Source: Samsonia erythrinae (GTDB taxonomy: Bacteria; Pseudomonadota; Gammaproteobacteria; Enterobacterales; Enterobacteriaceae). Taken from it: DNA of 64,000 nt. The translations under genes and the position numbers were made by a program. Location of the stretch: NCBI RefSeq assembly GCF_004342665.1, contig NZ_SMBY01000004.1:1-64000 (forward strand). The letters run 5' to 3'. The notes beneath the pieces are model-generated. The model searched no databases and had not been told where the DNA came from. It saw nothing but the letters and a program-made list of their open reading frames with translations. This document shows, in pieces, positions 8,498 to 21,324 of this stretch (position 1 is the first letter of the stretch; each line of letters starts with the position of its first letter).

Positions 8498-9874
8498 ATG
8501 GCTAACGAACAGGAACTGGTTTTAAAACGCGGATTAAAAAACCGACATATTCAGTTGATTGCGCTGGGTGGCGCGATTGGCACCGGGCTGTTTTTAGGGA
8601 TATCGCAGACGATCCAAATGGCGGGGCCATCCGTCCTGCTTGGCTATGCCATCGCCGGAATGATTGCATTTTTGATTATGCGACAGCTCGGCGAAATGGT
8701 GGTGGAAGAGCCGGTAGCGGGTTCATTCAGCCATTTTGCCTACCAATACTGGGGGGATTTCGCCGGTTTTCTTGCGGGCTGGAACTACTGGGCGATGTTT
8801 ATTCTGGTGGGAATGGCAGAGCTGACGGCAGTGGGCATTTATATTCAGTACTGGTGGCCTGAAACGCCAACCTGGTTATCCGCCGCGATATTTTTTGTGC
8901 TCATTAATCTGATTAATCTGGTTAATGTACGGATGTATGGGGAAACCGAATTCTGGTTCGCCATTATCAAAGTACTGGCCATTGTCGGCATGATCGGTTT
9001 CGGAAGTTGGTTACTGCTGAGTGGCAATGGCGGTGAGACGGCGACGGTGCGTAACTTATGGATCCATGGTGGATTCATGCCAAACGGCGTAAGTGGATTG
9101 ATCATGGCGATGGCGGTGATCATGTTTTCATTCGGTGGTCTGGAATTGGTGGGCATCACGGCGGCAGAAGCTGCCGATCCGAAACGTTCAATTCCTCAGG
9201 CGACTAATCAGGTGGTCTATCGTATCCTGATTTTCTATATCGGCGCGTTGTCTATCTTGCTATCGCTTTATCCCTGGAGAAACGTCGTCGACGGTGGTAG
9301 TCCATTTGTCCTCATTTTCCATGCACTTAACAGTAACATGGTGGCAAACGTACTTAACATCGTCGTACTGACTGCGGCACTCTCGGTATACAACAGCGGC
9401 GTGTATTGCAATAGCCGGATGCTGTACGGTTTAGCAAAGCAGGGAAATGCCCCGAAATCGCTCGCGAAAGTCAATGCGCGTGGTGTACCGGTTCGCTCTA
9501 TCGCGCTATCGGCATTGGCGACATCTCTCGGCGTTGCGATTAACTATCTGATGCCGGGCAAAGCCTTTGCGTTGTTGATGGCGCTGGTTGTTTCGACACT
9601 GGTGATTAACTGGATCATGATTTGCTTTGCGCACCTGCGTTTTCGTCAGGCGATGATCGAGAAGGGGATTGTCCCCGCGTTCAAAGCCTTCTGGTATCCA
9701 TGGGGCAACTACCTCTGTCTGGCGTTTCTGGCGGGAATTCTGGTGATTATGTTGTTGTCGCCCGGCATTCGTATTTCGGTCATATTGATTCCATTCTGGA
9801 TTGCGGTTATTTGGCTAGGTTTTCGGCTCTCACGCAAAAATAAAGCGGAATCGAAATCGGTGCAGACGCCGTAA
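8498..9874 (+). CDS. pheP: Phenylalanine-type amino-acid permease (APC family)
   Basis: A 458-residue inner-membrane proton symporter of the amino acid-polyamine-cation superfamily, with about 12 membrane spans. The N-terminal signature LKNRHIQLIALGGAIGTGLFLG and the following MRQLGEMVVEEPVAGSF are typical of the aromatic/PheP branch. The match to E. coli PheP runs along the whole length, including MFSFGGLELVGITAAEA and SVYNSGVYCNSRML. The related AroP and ProY are the main alternatives; similarity in the loops favours PheP. It stands alone between yebO and thrS. Import of phenylalanine next to pheST is probably coincidental. Confidence 0.85.
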   Translation: MANEQELVLKRGLKNRHIQLIALGGAIGTGLFLGISQTIQMAGPSVLLGYAIAGMIAFLIMRQLGEMVVEEPVAGSFSHFAYQYWGDFAGFLAGWNYWAMFILVGMAELTAVGIYIQYWWPETPTWLSAAIFFVLINLINLVNVRMYGETEFWFAIIKVLAIVGMIGFGSWLLLSGNGGETATVRNLWIHGGFMPNGVSGLIMAMAVIMFSFGGLELVGITAAEAADPKRSIPQATNQVVYRILIFYIGALSILLSLYPWRNVVDGGSPFVLIFHALNSNMVANVLNIVVLTAALSVYNSGVYCNSRMLYGLAKQGNAPKSLAKVNARGVPVRSIALSALATSLGVAINYLMPGKAFALLMALVVSTLVINWIMICFAHLRFRQAMIEKGIVPAFKAFWYPWGNYLCLAFLAGILVIMLLSPGIRISVILIPFWIAVIWLGFRLSRKNKAESKSVQTP

Positions 9875-10130
9875 ACATCGTAGTGGCCTGTTCATTGTGC
9901 GGTATCGATGAGCAGGCTACCCATCTGGCTTTAACACACAACTTATAAGGTGTATTATTGCCCCCGACGTTATCCATGTCACGCTAATGCGCGGGTTTCG
10001 CTGCACATCATGCGCACATATTTCGCAGAGTAAAGAGGAATAGCATGGGTAACCCTTTTGATTTTCAATTGATAAATGATTTTGCATGTGAGCTTTCGTG
10101 TGGTTCACCACTGTAAATAAGGGAATTATA

Positions 10131-12059
10131 ATGCCTGTTATCACCCTTCCTGATGGAAGTCAGCGTCATTACGACCACGCCGTTTCTCCCCTTGATGTTG
10201 CACTTGATATTGGTCCCGGTCTGGCAAAAGCCTGTATTGCCGGTCGCGTCAACGGGGAACTGATTGATGCCAGCGATAAAATCGACACCGATGCGCAGTT
10301 AGCGATCATCACAGCTAAAGATGAGGCAGGGCTGGAAATTATTCGCCACTCCTGTGCGCACCTGTTGGGCCATGCGATCAAACAGCTGTGGCCGGATACG
10401 AAAATGGCGATTGGTCCGGTTATCGACAATGGCTTTTATTATGACGTCGATATTGATCGCACCCTGACTCAGGAAGATATCGAACAGCTCGAAAAGCGTA
10501 TGCATGAGCTTGCTGACACTAACTATGACGTGATCAAGAAGAAAGTCAGCTGGCAGGAAGCGCGCGATGCGTTCGCCGCACGCGGTGAAACCTACAAGAT
10601 TGCCATTATGGATGAAAATATCAGCCGTGACGATCGTCCGGGCCTGTATCATCATCAGGAATACATTGATATGTGTCGTGGCCCTCACGTGCCGAATATG
10701 CGTTTCTGCCATCACTTTAAATTGCAGAAAACATCCGGCGCCTACTGGCGTGGCGACAGTAAGAACAAAATGCTGCAACGTATTTATGGTACGGCGTGGG
10801 CGGATAAAAAGCAGCTGGCTTCTTATTTGCAACGCCTTGAAGAAGCGGCGAAGCGCGACCACCGCAAGATTGGCAAGCAGCTGGATTTGTACCATATGCA
10901 GGAAGAAGCGCCGGGTATGGTGTTCTGGCATAACGACGGTTGGACGATTTTTCGCGAACTGGAAGCGTTTGTTCGCATGAAGCTGAAAGCGTACCAGTAT
11001 CAGGAAGTAAAAGGCCCGTTCATGATGGATCGGGTGATGTGGGAAAAAACCGGTCACTGGGAAAACTACAAAGAGGCGATGTTCACCACCTCGTCAGAGA
11101 ACCGCGAATACTGCATTAAGCCGATGAACTGTCCGGGCCATGTACAGATTTTCAATCAGGGCTTAAAGTCATACCGCGACCTGCCGTTGCGCATGGCTGA
11201 GTTCGGTAGCTGCCATCGCAACGAACCGTCAGGCTCCCTGCATGGGTTGATGCGTGTACGCGGCTTTACGCAGGATGACGCGCATATCTTCTGTACCGAA
11301 GAGCAAGTGCGTGATGAAGTAAACAGCTGCATCAAGATGGTGTATGACATGTACAGCACCTTCGGTTTTGAAAAAGTCGTGGTGAAGTTGTCTACCCGTC
11401 CGGAAAAACGTATCGGCAGCGATGAGATGTGGGATCGTGCTGAAACCGACCTGGCCGCGGCGCTGACCGAAAACAACATTGAATTCGAGTATCAGCCGGG
11501 CGAGGGGGCGTTCTACGGTCCGAAAATTGAATTTACCTTGCATGACTGTTTGGATCGCGCGTGGCAGTGTGGTACGGTGCAACTCGACTTTTCATTACCG
11601 GGTCGCCTGAACGCGTCTTACGTTGGCGAAAGCAACGAACGTCAGGTGCCGGTTATGATTCACCGGGCTATTTTGGGATCGATGGAGCGTTTCATCGGCA
11701 TTTTGACCGAAGAATTCGCGGGTTTCTTCCCAACGTGGTTAGCACCGGTTCAGGCGGTGATTATGAATATCACCGACAGTCAGTCTGATTATGTCAATGA
11801 ATTGACCCGAAAATTGCAAGAAGCGGGCATTCGAGTAAAAGCAGACTTGAGAAATGAGAAGATAGGCTTTAAAATCCGCGAGCACACTTTACGGCGGGTT
11901 CCCTATATGCTGGTTTGTGGCGACAAAGAAGTTGAGGCAGGAAAAGTTGCTGTCCGTACTCGTCGCGGTAAAGACCTGGGAAGCCTGGACGTTAATGAAG
12001 TGATCAGTAAGCTGCAGCAAGAGATTCGCAGCCGTAGTCTTCATCAATTGGAGGAATAA
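10131..12059 (+). CDS. thrS: Threonyl-tRNA synthetase
   Basis: A 642-residue class II synthetase, identical in length to E. coli ThrS. Order: TGS domain (1-60), editing domain with [15 protein letters not shown] and [15 protein letters not shown], catalytic core (about 240-535) with motif 2 [27 protein letters not shown] and motif 3 [12 protein letters not shown], then an anticodon-binding domain. C334-H385-H511-type zinc ligands are present (NCPGH, DDAHIF, MIHRAI). The start MPVITLPDG follows AAGGGAATTATA. A hairpin GTGG-TTCA-CCAC lies about 35 bases before the start; E. coli ThrS represses its own translation through a tRNA-like leader, and the same may hold here. It heads the cluster that continues with infC, whose start is four bases after its stop. 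Confidence 0.98.
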   Translation: MPVITLPDGSQRHYDHAVSPLDVALDIGPGLAKACIAGRVNGELIDASDKIDTDAQLAIITAKDEAGLEIIRHSCAHLLGHAIKQLWPDTKMAIGPVIDNGFYYDVDIDRTLTQEDIEQLEKRMHELADTNYDVIKKKVSWQEARDAFAARGETYKIAIMDENISRDDRPGLYHHQEYIDMCRGPHVPNMRFCHHFKLQKTSGAYWRGDSKNKMLQRIYGTAWADKKQLASYLQRLEEAAKRDHRKIGKQLDLYHMQEEAPGMVFWHNDGWTIFRELEAFVRMKLKAYQYQEVKGPFMMDRVMWEKTGHWENYKEAMFTTSSENREYCIKPMNCPGHVQIFNQGLKSYRDLPLRMAEFGSCHRNEPSGSLHGLMRVRGFTQDDAHIFCTEEQVRDEVNSCIKMVYDMYSTFGFEKVVVKLSTRPEKRIGSDEMWDRAETDLAAALTENNIEFEYQPGEGAFYGPKIEFTLHDCLDRAWQCGTVQLDFSLPGRLNASYVGESNERQVPVMIHRAILGSMERFIGILTEEFAGFFPTWLAPVQAVIMNITDSQSDYVNELTRKLQEAGIRVKADLRNEKIGFKIREHTLRRVPYMLVCGDKEVEAGKVAVRTRRGKDLGSLDVNEVISKLQQEIRSRSLHQLEE

Positions 12060-12605
<546 letters not shown>

Positions 12606-12686
12606 GGCACTCAAGTAGCGAAACCGCACCGCTTTATCTCATGATACCGTGCGGTTTTGTTCGCCTTGTCTGATTCGTTTTATTAA

Positions 12687-12905
<219 letters not shown>

Positions 12906-12929
12906 GTTACTTTTTTTCATTCAGAATAA

Positions 12930-13304
<375 letters not shown>

Positions 13305-13313
13305 GTCAGTTTG

Positions 13314-13340
13314 AAGAGGGAGCGTTGGCTCCCTCTTTTC
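13314..13340 (+). terminator. Intrinsic terminator after rplT
   Basis: AAGAGGGAGC-GTTG-GCTCCCTCTT, a ten-pair stem with a four-base loop and trailing T residues, starts nine bases after the rplT stop codon. Confidence 0.85.
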
Positions 13341-13393
13341 ATCGCAACACGGTTTTTATCATTTATCATTCTCACGACAAGGTAACGCAAGTG

Positions 13394-13438
13394 ATGAACG
13401 CTGCTATTTTCCGTTTCTTTTTTTACTTTAGCGCCTGA
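13394..13438 (+). CDS. pheM: pheST attenuator leader peptide PheM
   Basis: A 14-residue leader peptide, [14 protein letters not shown], with five phenylalanines. It differs from E. coli PheM ([14 protein letters not shown]) only at the last residue. Ribosome stalling at the Phe codons when charged tRNA-Phe is scarce would prevent the downstream terminator at 13486 from forming and allow pheST transcription. The reading frame is too short for most gene finders. Confidence 0.95.
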   Translation: [14 protein letters not shown]

Positions 13439-13480
13439 ATATCGGGGGGCTTTGCGCGTAAGAAAAGAAACGAAAAGTAG

Positions 13481-14593
<1,113 letters not shown>

Positions 14594-14607
14594 GGCGGGT
14601 ATACATC

Positions 14608-16995
14608 ATGAAATTCAGTGAACTCTGGTTACGCGAGTGGGTAAACCCGGCGGTTGATAGTGACACGCTGTCTGAACAAATCACGATGGCGGGGCTGGAA
14701 GTGGATGGCGTCGAGCCGGTGGCAGGCGCGTTCCACGGTGTGGTTGTCGGGGAAGTGGTTGAGTGTGGGCAGCACCCGAATGCGGACAAATTACGCGTCA
14801 CGAAGGTCAACGTTGGCGGTGACCGTCTGCTGGACATCGTTTGCGGCGCGCCGAACTGCCGTCAGGGCCTGAAGGTGGCGGTCGCGACGGTCGGGGCGGT
14901 GTTGCCGGGCGATTTCAAAATTAAAGCCGCTAAGCTGCGGGGTGAACCGTCTGAAGGGATGTTGTGCTCATTTTCCGAATTGGGTATTTCCGACGATCAC
15001 GACGGCATCATCGAACTGCCGGCAGATGCACCGATTGGCAAGGATATTCGTGACTACCTGAAGCTGGATGACAACGCGATTGAAATCAGCGTGACGCCAA
15101 ACCGCGCTGATTGCCTCGGTATCATTGGCGTGGCGCGCGATGTGGCCGTGTTGAATCAGTTGGCGCTGAATGAACCGACTATTGAGCCGGTTGCCGCAAC
15201 GATTCAGGATACCTTCCCGATTCAGGTTGACGCGCCGCAGGCCTGTCCGCGTTACTTAGGCCGCGTGATAAAAGGTATCAATGTGAAGGCGGCCACGCCG
15301 CTGTGGATGCGTGAAAAATTGCGTCGTTGCGGGATCCGCGCTATCGACCCGGTGGTGGACGTGACCAATTACGTGCTGCTGGAACTCGGCCAGCCGATGC
15401 ATGCGTTCGATCTCGACCGTCTCAACGGCGGCGTTATTGTACGTATGGCGAAAGAGGGTGAAACGCTGACGCTGCTGGATGGCAACGAAGCGAAGCTGAA
15501 GGCGGATACGTTAGTTATCGCTGACCAGCAGAATGCGCTGGCGATGGCCGGTATCTTCGGCGGCGAGCATTCCGGCGTCAATGAAGAAACGCAAAACGTT
15601 CTGTTGGAATGCGCCTATTTTAACCCGCTGTCGATTACCGGGCGCGCGCGCCGCCATGGTTTGCATACCGATGCCTCTCACCGTTATGAACGCGGCGTTG
15701 ACCCGGCATTGCAGCATAAGGCGATGGCGCGCGCGACGCGCCTGCTGATTGACATTTGCGGCGGCAATGCCGGACCGGTGATTGATGTCACCAGCGAATC
15801 TGATTTGCCGACGCGTGCAACGATTGCGCTACGCCGTGAAAAACTGGATCGTCTGATTGGTCATGTGATTTCAGATGAGCAGGTTAGCGACATTCTGCAA
15901 CGTCTGGGCTGCGACGTGACGAAAACCGATGCGGGCTGGCAGGCGGTGGCTCCGAGCTGGCGTTTCGATATGGAAATCGAAGAGGATTTGATCGAGGAAG
16001 TGGCGCGGATTTACGGCTACGATAATATTCCGAATATTCCGACTCAGGCGCCGTTGATCATGACGTCGCATCGTGAAGCGTCGCTGTCACTGAAACGGGT
16101 GAAGACGCTGCTGGTCGATCGTGGCTATCAGGAAGCAATTACTTACAGTTTTGTTGATCCTAAAATTCAGGGATTAATTCACCCTGGCGATGAAGCATTA
16201 ATTCTGCCAAGCCCGATTTCTGCGGAAATGTCAGTAATGCGCCTGTCGCTGTGGAGCGGCCTGTTGAGTGCGGTGGTGTATAACCAAAACCGCCAGCAGA
16301 GCCGGCTGCGTCTGTTTGAAAGCGGCTTACGTTTTGTACCCGACAGTCATGCCGATTTAGGTATCCGTCAGGAGCTGATGTTGGCCGGGGTGATCACGGG
16401 GACGCGTTATGACGAGCACTGGGACTTGGCGCGTCAGGCCGTTGACTTCTATGATTTAAAAGGTGATTTGGAGGCCGTACTGGCCTTGACAGGCAAACTG
16501 TCTCAGGTTGAGTTTAAGGCTGAAAATAATCCGGCATTGCATCCAGGACAAAGTGCTGCTATTTATCTGGGCGGGGAACGCATTGGATTTATTGGTGTTA
16601 TTCACCCAGAGCTTGAGCGCAAGTTGGACCTGAACGGGCGTACCGTTGTGTTTGAGCTGTTGTGGGATAAGGTGGCAGACCGTGTCTTGCCCGAAGCTGG
16701 CGAGGTTTCCCGCTTCCCCGCAAACCGTCGTGATATTGCCGTTGTCGTTGCTGAAAATGTGCCGGCAGGCGATATTTTAGCCGAGTGTAAGAAAGTTGGC
16801 GCAAATCAGTTAGTTGGCGTAAACTTATTCGACGTGTACCGAGGGAAGGGTGTAGCGGAAGGTTATAAGAGTCTGGCTATCAGCCTGATCCTGCAAGATA
16901 CCGCGCGTACACTGGCAGAAGAGGAAATTGCCGCTACCGTTTCAGCATGTGTAGCGGCGTTAAAACAGCGATTCCAAGCATCCTTGAGGGATTAA
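14608..16995 (+). CDS. pheT: Phenylalanyl-tRNA synthetase beta subunit
   Basis: A 795-residue subunit of full family length. Domains in order: an EMAP/tRNA-binding OB fold (about 40-150, [12 protein letters not shown]), B3/B4 with the editing site for mischarged tyrosine (about 210-400, [29 protein letters not shown]), B5 (about 400-475), a pseudo-catalytic core, and the ferredoxin-like anticodon-binding FDX domain at the end ([18 protein letters not shown]). Works with PheS. The stop lies four bases before ihfA, so pheT and ihfA are expected to share a transcript, as in E. coli. Confidence 0.98.
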   Translation: MKFSELWLREWVNPAVDSDTLSEQITMAGLEVDGVEPVAGAFHGVVVGEVVECGQHPNADKLRVTKVNVGGDRLLDIVCGAPNCRQGLKVAVATVGAVLPGDFKIKAAKLRGEPSEGMLCSFSELGISDDHDGIIELPADAPIGKDIRDYLKLDDNAIEISVTPNRADCLGIIGVARDVAVLNQLALNEPTIEPVAATIQDTFPIQVDAPQACPRYLGRVIKGINVKAATPLWMREKLRRCGIRAIDPVVDVTNYVLLELGQPMHAFDLDRLNGGVIVRMAKEGETLTLLDGNEAKLKADTLVIADQQNALAMAGIFGGEHSGVNEETQNVLLECAYFNPLSITGRARRHGLHTDASHRYERGVDPALQHKAMARATRLLIDICGGNAGPVIDVTSESDLPTRATIALRREKLDRLIGHVISDEQVSDILQRLGCDVTKTDAGWQAVAPSWRFDMEIEEDLIEEVARIYGYDNIPNIPTQAPLIMTSHREASLSLKRVKTLLVDRGYQEAITYSFVDPKIQGLIHPGDEALILPSPISAEMSVMRLSLWSGLLSAVVYNQNRQQSRLRLFESGLRFVPDSHADLGIRQELMLAGVITGTRYDEHWDLARQAVDFYDLKGDLEAVLALTGKLSQVEFKAENNPALHPGQSAAIYLGGERIGFIGVIHPELERKLDLNGRTVVFELLWDKVADRVLPEAGEVSRFPANRRDIAVVVAENVPAGDILAECKKVGANQLVGVNLFDVYRGKGVAEGYKSLAISLILQDTARTLAEEEIAATVSACVAALKQRFQASLRD

Positions 16996-16999
16996 ACCT

Positions 17000-17296
17000 A
17001 TGGCGCTTACTAAAGCTGAAATGTCAGAATACCTGTTTGAGAAGCTCGGACTGAGCAAACGGGATGCCAAAGAGCTAGTCGAGCTGTTTTTTGAAGAAGT
17101 TCGTCGTGCTTTGGAAAATGGCGAGCAGGTCAAGTTGTCAGGTTTCGGCAATTTTGATTTGCGAGACAAAAACCAACGTCCGGGACGTAACCCAAAAACT
17201 GGCGAAGATATTCCGATTACGGCGCGCCGCGTGGTCACGTTTCGTCCGGGACAAAAGCTAAAAAGCAGGGTAGAGAACGCCTCTCCCAAAGAGTAA
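17000..17296 (+). CDS. ihfA: Integration host factor alpha subunit
   Basis: A 98-residue DNA-bending protein that pairs with IhfB to make sharp bends at specific sites. It has the HU/IHF fold: N-terminal helices ([35 protein letters not shown]), and the beta-arm with [14 protein letters not shown], whose proline intercalates into DNA, then [14 protein letters not shown]. It is one residue shorter than E. coli IhfA at the C-terminus. It is the last gene of the thrS-ihfA cluster, followed by a strong terminator. In soft-rot bacteria IHF influences virulence gene expression; that is family knowledge, not visible here. Confidence 0.97.
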   Translation: MALTKAEMSEYLFEKLGLSKRDAKELVELFFEEVRRALENGEQVKLSGFGNFDLRDKNQRPGRNPKTGEDIPITARRVVTFRPGQKLKSRVENASPKE

Positions 17297-17307
17297 AGAG
17301 TGTTACC

Positions 17308-17333
17308 AAAAGGCCGCGAAAGCGGCCTTTTCC
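17308..17333 (+). terminator. Intrinsic terminator after ihfA
   Basis: AAAAGGCCGC-GAAA-GCGGCCTTTT, a ten-pair stem with a GNRA-type loop. It can also act on the opposite strand, ending the convergent YgbA-like gene. Confidence 0.85.
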
Positions 17334-17350
17334 TCATTTTATTCGTCTTC

Positions 17351-17755
17351 TCAGCGTGAGTTCTTCGTCCCGGCGGGTGTCCGTGGCGTGTGTTCAATCG
17401 TCTCCGTGGACTGCGTTTCTCTTTTGGGGTAGTCCGGCACCGGACGGTGGTCGTCAATCAAGTGGCGTATGGCCAGAATCGGGTGGCGTAACAACATTCT
17501 CGGTCCCGACCAGCGCATAACCGCTTTTATCGCTTCGCGTCTGGCTGGCTGGTAGCAGTGGATAGGGCAGTGCTTGCATGCCGGTTTATCTTCACCAAAG
17601 CGGCAGCGCTCCAGACGATTGATGGCGTAGTTGAATAAATCCTTATACTCGGCGTCATCGCCGGCTTCAGGGTGATGTTTTTCATATAGCGCAATCATCA
17701 AGCCGACGGTTCGGATCTCCCGCTGTCGGTATTTCCCCAGAGGTTTTCTCGCCAT
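17351..17755 (-). CDS. Nitrous-oxide-stimulated-promoter (YgbA) family protein
   Basis: A 134-residue protein of the YgbA_NO family, named for a nitrosative-stress-induced gene. The recognisable core runs REIRTVGLMIALYEKHHP, then YAINRLERCRFGEDKPACKHCPIHCYQPARREAIKAVMRWSGPRML. The cysteine set C-x(8)-C-x2-C-x3-C suggests a metal or iron-sulfur site, consistent with a role in NO resistance, but its biochemistry is not known to me. The start at 17755 was chosen because AGGA lies ten bases upstream; a Met seven codons earlier has no ribosome site. It converges on ihfA. An NsrR site was not identified. Confidence 0.8.
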   Translation of the reverse strand: MARKPLGKYRQREIRTVGLMIALYEKHHPEAGDDAEYKDLFNYAINRLERCRFGEDKPACKHCPIHCYQPARREAIKAVMRWSGPRMLLRHPILAIRHLIDDHRPVPDYPKRETQSTETIEHTPRTPAGTKNSR

Positions 17756-17880
17756 GTGCGCAATGTCCTGATGCATTCATATTGGTGTATTTTAAATGCA
17801 ATTTATTCGGGAGGAAACCACTGAAGTCACATCTTAATAGGGAAAAGGCGAGGAAGATCCTCGCCGAAGGTTGAGGAAAA

Positions 17881-19599
17881 TCAGGCCTGACTGAACTGGG
17901 CCTGATGCAATCTGGCATAGGCGCCGCTTTGCGCCAGCAGTAGCTGATGGCTGCCTTGTTCAACAATGCTGCCGTTATCCACCACCACAATGCGTCCGGC
18001 ATTCTGTATGGTTGCCAGCCTGTGGGCGATGACCAGCGTGGTACGTCCTGCGGAAAGCTCGCTGAGAGACTGCTGTATTGCCTGCTCTGTTGCCGTATCC
18101 AGCGCGGATGTCGCTTCATCAAGAATCAGGATCGGCGGGTTTTTCAGGAAGATGCGCGCGATAGATAAACGTTGCTTTTGCCCACCCGACAGCTTAACGC
18201 CGCGTTCACCGACGACGGTATCCAGCCCATCGGGGAGATTCTCGATCATTTCATCTAACCGTGCGCGTCGTGCCGCTTCCATAATGTCTTCATCGCTGGC
18301 ATCAAGTTTGCCGTAAGCGATATTTTCCCGGATGGTGCCGCCGAACAGGAAGACATCCTGCTGCACAATGCCGATTTGGCTGCGTAGCGATGCCTGTGTC
18401 ATCTGACGGATGTCTACCCCGTCAATGGTGATTTCGCCGTGGGTTAAATCGTAGAAGCGGGGAAGCAGAGAGCAAAGGGTGGTTTTCCCCGCGCCGGAGG
18501 GACCGACAAAGGCCACGGTTTCCCCTGCGCGAATCGTCAGGTTGATATGACGTAAAATCGGGCGTTCGTCTGAATAACCAAAACTGACCTGATTAAACCG
18601 GATATCGCCTTTTAACGGCCCGGCATCATGTGCATCCGGCGCATCGACAATGTCGGGAGTGGTATCGATCAGTTGGGTAAAGCGCTTAAACCCGGCAATA
18701 CCTTTGGGGTAACTTTCCAACACGGAGGTAATTTTGGCGACGGGGCGGAAGAAAACTTCAATCAGCAGCAGAAAGCCGATAAAACCGCCGTAGGAGAGTT
18801 CCCCTTCAATGACATACCAGATACCCGCCAACATCACGATGAGCTGAATCAGGCGCGTGCTGAGGTAGCTGAGCGTCATGCTGGCCGTCATGATGCGATA
18901 GGCTTGCAATTTAGTACGACGATAGTTTTCGTTATCGTTGGCGAACAGTTTCTTCTCGTGTGATTCATTCGCGAAGGCTTTCACCACACGGATCCCACCC
19001 ACGCTCTCTTCGATACGTGCGTTAAAGTTCCCCACCTGCCCGAATAGCTGACGCCAGGTTTCTGTCATGCGTGCACCATAGCGGCTGACAAGATACGTCA
19101 TGAAAGGCACGATAATAATCGTCAGAAGCGCCAGATTCAGGTGGACCGTGGCCATGAGGATGAATGCGCCGATGAACGTCATGATGGCGAGGAAAAGATC
19201 TTCCGGGCCGTGGTGAGCGATTTCGCCCACTTCTTCCAAATCTTTAGTGACGTGGGTGATGATATGCCCGGTCTTCATGTTGTCATAATAACGGAACGGC
19301 AGCTTTTGCAGGTGTTCGAAAGCCTGTCGCCGCATGTCGGTTTCGATACTGACACCCAGCGCATGTCCCCAATAGTTGACGATGGCCATCAACGCGGTAT
19401 TGAGCAGGTACACTGCTAAGAGCGCAACCGATGCCAGCAGAATCAGCGACCAGTCCTGAGCGGGCAGTAGCTTGTCGATGAAGGCTTTAATTGCCATCGG
19501 GAATCCCAGTTCCAGCAAACCCGCGAGGACAGCGCAGCCAAAATCGAGAACGAATAACCCTTTGTAAGGAGAATAATAGGAGAAAAAGCGCTTTAACAT
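17881..19599 (-). CDS. ABC-type exporter, fused membrane and ATPase domains
   Basis: A 572-residue half-transporter of the MsbA/multidrug type, expected to act as a homodimer. Six membrane spans (residues about 15-310) precede an ATPase domain with Walker A GPSGAGKTTLC, Q-loop IGIVQQDVFLF, signature LSGGQKQRLSIAR, Walker B ILILDEATSALD and the switch histidine in VIAHRLA. All catalytic residues are present. The start at 19599 (MLKRFFSYYSPYK) matches the usual beginning of such proteins; the frame is open 31 codons further but with no ribosome site. Substrate unknown: no lipid- or drug-specific motif is clear, and the neighbours (YgbA-like, nadE) give no clue. Confidence 0.88.
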   Translation of the reverse strand: MLKRFFSYYSPYKGLFVLDFGCAVLAGLLELGFPMAIKAFIDKLLPAQDWSLILLASVALLAVYLLNTALMAIVNYWGHALGVSIETDMRRQAFEHLQKLPFRYYDNMKTGHIITHVTKDLEEVGEIAHHGPEDLFLAIMTFIGAFILMATVHLNLALLTIIIVPFMTYLVSRYGARMTETWRQLFGQVGNFNARIEESVGGIRVVKAFANESHEKKLFANDNENYRRTKLQAYRIMTASMTLSYLSTRLIQLIVMLAGIWYVIEGELSYGGFIGFLLLIEVFFRPVAKITSVLESYPKGIAGFKRFTQLIDTTPDIVDAPDAHDAGPLKGDIRFNQVSFGYSDERPILRHINLTIRAGETVAFVGPSGAGKTTLCSLLPRFYDLTHGEITIDGVDIRQMTQASLRSQIGIVQQDVFLFGGTIRENIAYGKLDASDEDIMEAARRARLDEMIENLPDGLDTVVGERGVKLSGGQKQRLSIARIFLKNPPILILDEATSALDTATEQAIQQSLSELSAGRTTLVIAHRLATIQNAGRIVVVDNGSIVEQGSHQLLLAQSGAYARLHQAQFSQA

Positions 19600-19847
19600 G
19601 TATGACGATTTTTTAGTTAAAGAAATGTGAACGAGACTATAGCAGGTTATCGTGTGGAATGTGACCGTCATCGGCGTCAGGATATAATTCATTGACTGAT
19701 GAGGCTAAACGCGGGAGAGCAACATTGGCAATTCGCCCGTTGAGGTCGCAGAGAATATCCGCAGAGCAGAGGGCCGCGCGTGATAGAGAGACGACAGCGA
19801 GACACCGGACGGCGCGTCCGATGTCCGATGCGGTTTACCGCGGCAAA

Positions 19848-20672
19848 TTACTGCCAGAAATCATCAAAAACGGTAATCGGCGGACGACGTTTGTGCTCCG
19901 TTTTTCGATACCAGTTTTCGATAATGGCCGCATCCTTCGCGTCGATCGACTTGCCTTCCAGATAGTCGTCGATTTTTTCATAGCTGACGCCCAGCGCGAC
20001 CTCATCAGGCAGGGATGGACGATCTTCTTCCAGATCGGCGGTGGGGGCTTTCGTATACAGATGAGAAGGGCAGCCAAGTTCGCGCAGTAGCGCTTTACCC
20101 TGACGCTTGTTCAAGCGGAAAATCGGGTTGATATCGGTACCGCCATCGCCGTATTTGGTGAAAAATCCCGTTACGGCTTCTGCCGCATGATCGGTGCCGA
20201 CGACAAGACCGGCGTTCATTCCCGCAATGCTGTACTGCGCTTTCATGCGTTCTCTGGCTTTTTCATTGCCTTTAACAAAATCAGAAAGCGTTATGCCAAT
20301 CGCGCGCAGGGTCGCTTCGCTCGCATCGACAGCGGGTTTAATGTTGACGGTTAAGACCCGATCGGGTTGGATGAAGGCGATCGCATCCTGACAGTCGGCT
20401 TCATCTGCCTGAACGCCGTAAGGCAGGCGAACGGCGATAAACTGGTAACGCGAATTACCCGTCTCGTTGCGTAATTCCGTGATAGCCATCTGGCAGAGTT
20501 TACCCGTCAGGGTTGAATCCTGACCGCCGCTGATGCCCAGAACCAACGATGTTACGAATGGATGTGCAGTCAGATAACGCTTTAAAAAATCAACGCTAAT
20601 GCGGATTTCCTGTGCTGGATCAATATGACTTTTCACCCCCAGCGCCGTGATAATGTCGTGTTGTAATGACAT
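19848..20672 (-). CDS. nadE: Ammonia-dependent NAD+ synthetase
   Basis: A 274-residue cytoplasmic enzyme that amidates nicotinate adenine dinucleotide to NAD+ with ATP and ammonia. The P-loop [14 protein letters not shown] defines the ATP pyrophosphatase fold, and [19 protein letters not shown] with [14 protein letters not shown] is the NadE core. There is no N-terminal glutaminase domain, so it uses free ammonia, like E. coli NadE. It is divergent from osmE, as in E. coli, with a 225-base gap for two promoters. The 248 bases between its stop and the ABC exporter hold nothing recognisable. Confidence 0.97.
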   Translation of the reverse strand: MSLQHDIITALGVKSHIDPAQEIRISVDFLKRYLTAHPFVTSLVLGISGGQDSTLTGKLCQMAITELRNETGNSRYQFIAVRLPYGVQADEADCQDAIAFIQPDRVLTVNIKPAVDASEATLRAIGITLSDFVKGNEKARERMKAQYSIAGMNAGLVVGTDHAAEAVTGFFTKYGDGGTDINPIFRLNKRQGKALLRELGCPSHLYTKAPTADLEEDRPSLPDEVALGVSYEKIDDYLEGKSIDAKDAAIIENWYRKTEHKRRPPITVFDDFWQ

Positions 20673-20897
20673 GCCACCCCCCTCCTGAACTTATTGATAC
20701 TGCGAAATTTATTTCGATGATCAGAGTGTAAAACGAATTGTCGTGAAGAAAAAGCACAAGCGGGCAGACAGTCATTTTTCCTATGGATAAACGGTGTCAC
20801 ACTACCTGACAGGATGTTACATCCCGGCATTATGATTTGAAAAAGTGGTCTTTGGCGACTAGCCTTAAAGTGACCGATAAATGGATGAGGTACTGAA

Positions 20898-21227
20898 ATG
20901 AAGAATAACAAATTACTCTTGTGTATGGCGGTAACAAGTGCCGTTTTGCTGGCGGGGTGTTCGGCTTACAACAAGGCCGAAAGTTATGTCAATGAGCCCG
21001 TGGTCAAAGATGTGAAGGTGGGAATGACGAAGCAGCAGGTTCATCAGATAGCGGGCGGCGGAACGGAAAGACCGCTGGTGAATGCGAAAGGCACCTGTAG
21101 CGATTATCTGCTGAAGAACCGTGATGGTACTGCCCAGAACTATTTCGTGAGCTACAACGAGACGGGTCATGTGCTGAACAAAGGCTTCCAGAGCTGCCAG
21201 GCGTATGATACCAATCCGCAACGCTAA
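20898..21227 (+). CDS. osmE: Osmotically inducible lipoprotein OsmE
   Basis: A 109-residue lipoprotein. The signal peptide ends in the lipobox LLAGC (Cys21), and Ser follows, so sorting to the outer membrane is expected. The mature part has the SmpA/OmlA (BamE-like) fold pattern (VKVGMTKQQVHQIAG, GTCSDYLLKNRDG). OsmE is induced by high osmolarity and stationary phase in E. coli; its molecular function is not settled. The pairing with a divergent nadE supports the name. A terminator follows and separates it from convergent tcyP. Confidence 0.94.
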   Translation: MKNNKLLLCMAVTSAVLLAGCSAYNKAESYVNEPVVKDVKVGMTKQQVHQIAGGGTERPLVNAKGTCSDYLLKNRDGTAQNYFVSYNETGHVLNKGFQSCQAYDTNPQR

Positions 21228-21272
21228 ATCGATCGCGTCTGCAAGTACCACGATTTAAACACATCAATCAAA

Positions 21273-21304
21273 AAAACGCCGACGGCTTGCGCTGTCGGCG
21301 TTTT
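21273..21304. terminator. Bidirectional terminator between osmE and tcyP
   Basis: AAAACGCCGAC and GTCGGCGTTTT form an 11-pair stem around a ten-base loop, with A and T runs on both flanks. It fits both convergent genes. Confidence 0.85.
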
Positions 21305-21324
21305 CGATGTTAGAGCCAATAAGC

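Noticed and set aside
10299-11057. 252-codon minus-strand frame opposite thrS
   Set aside because: Antisense shadow of a highly conserved synthetase gene with no recognisable protein.
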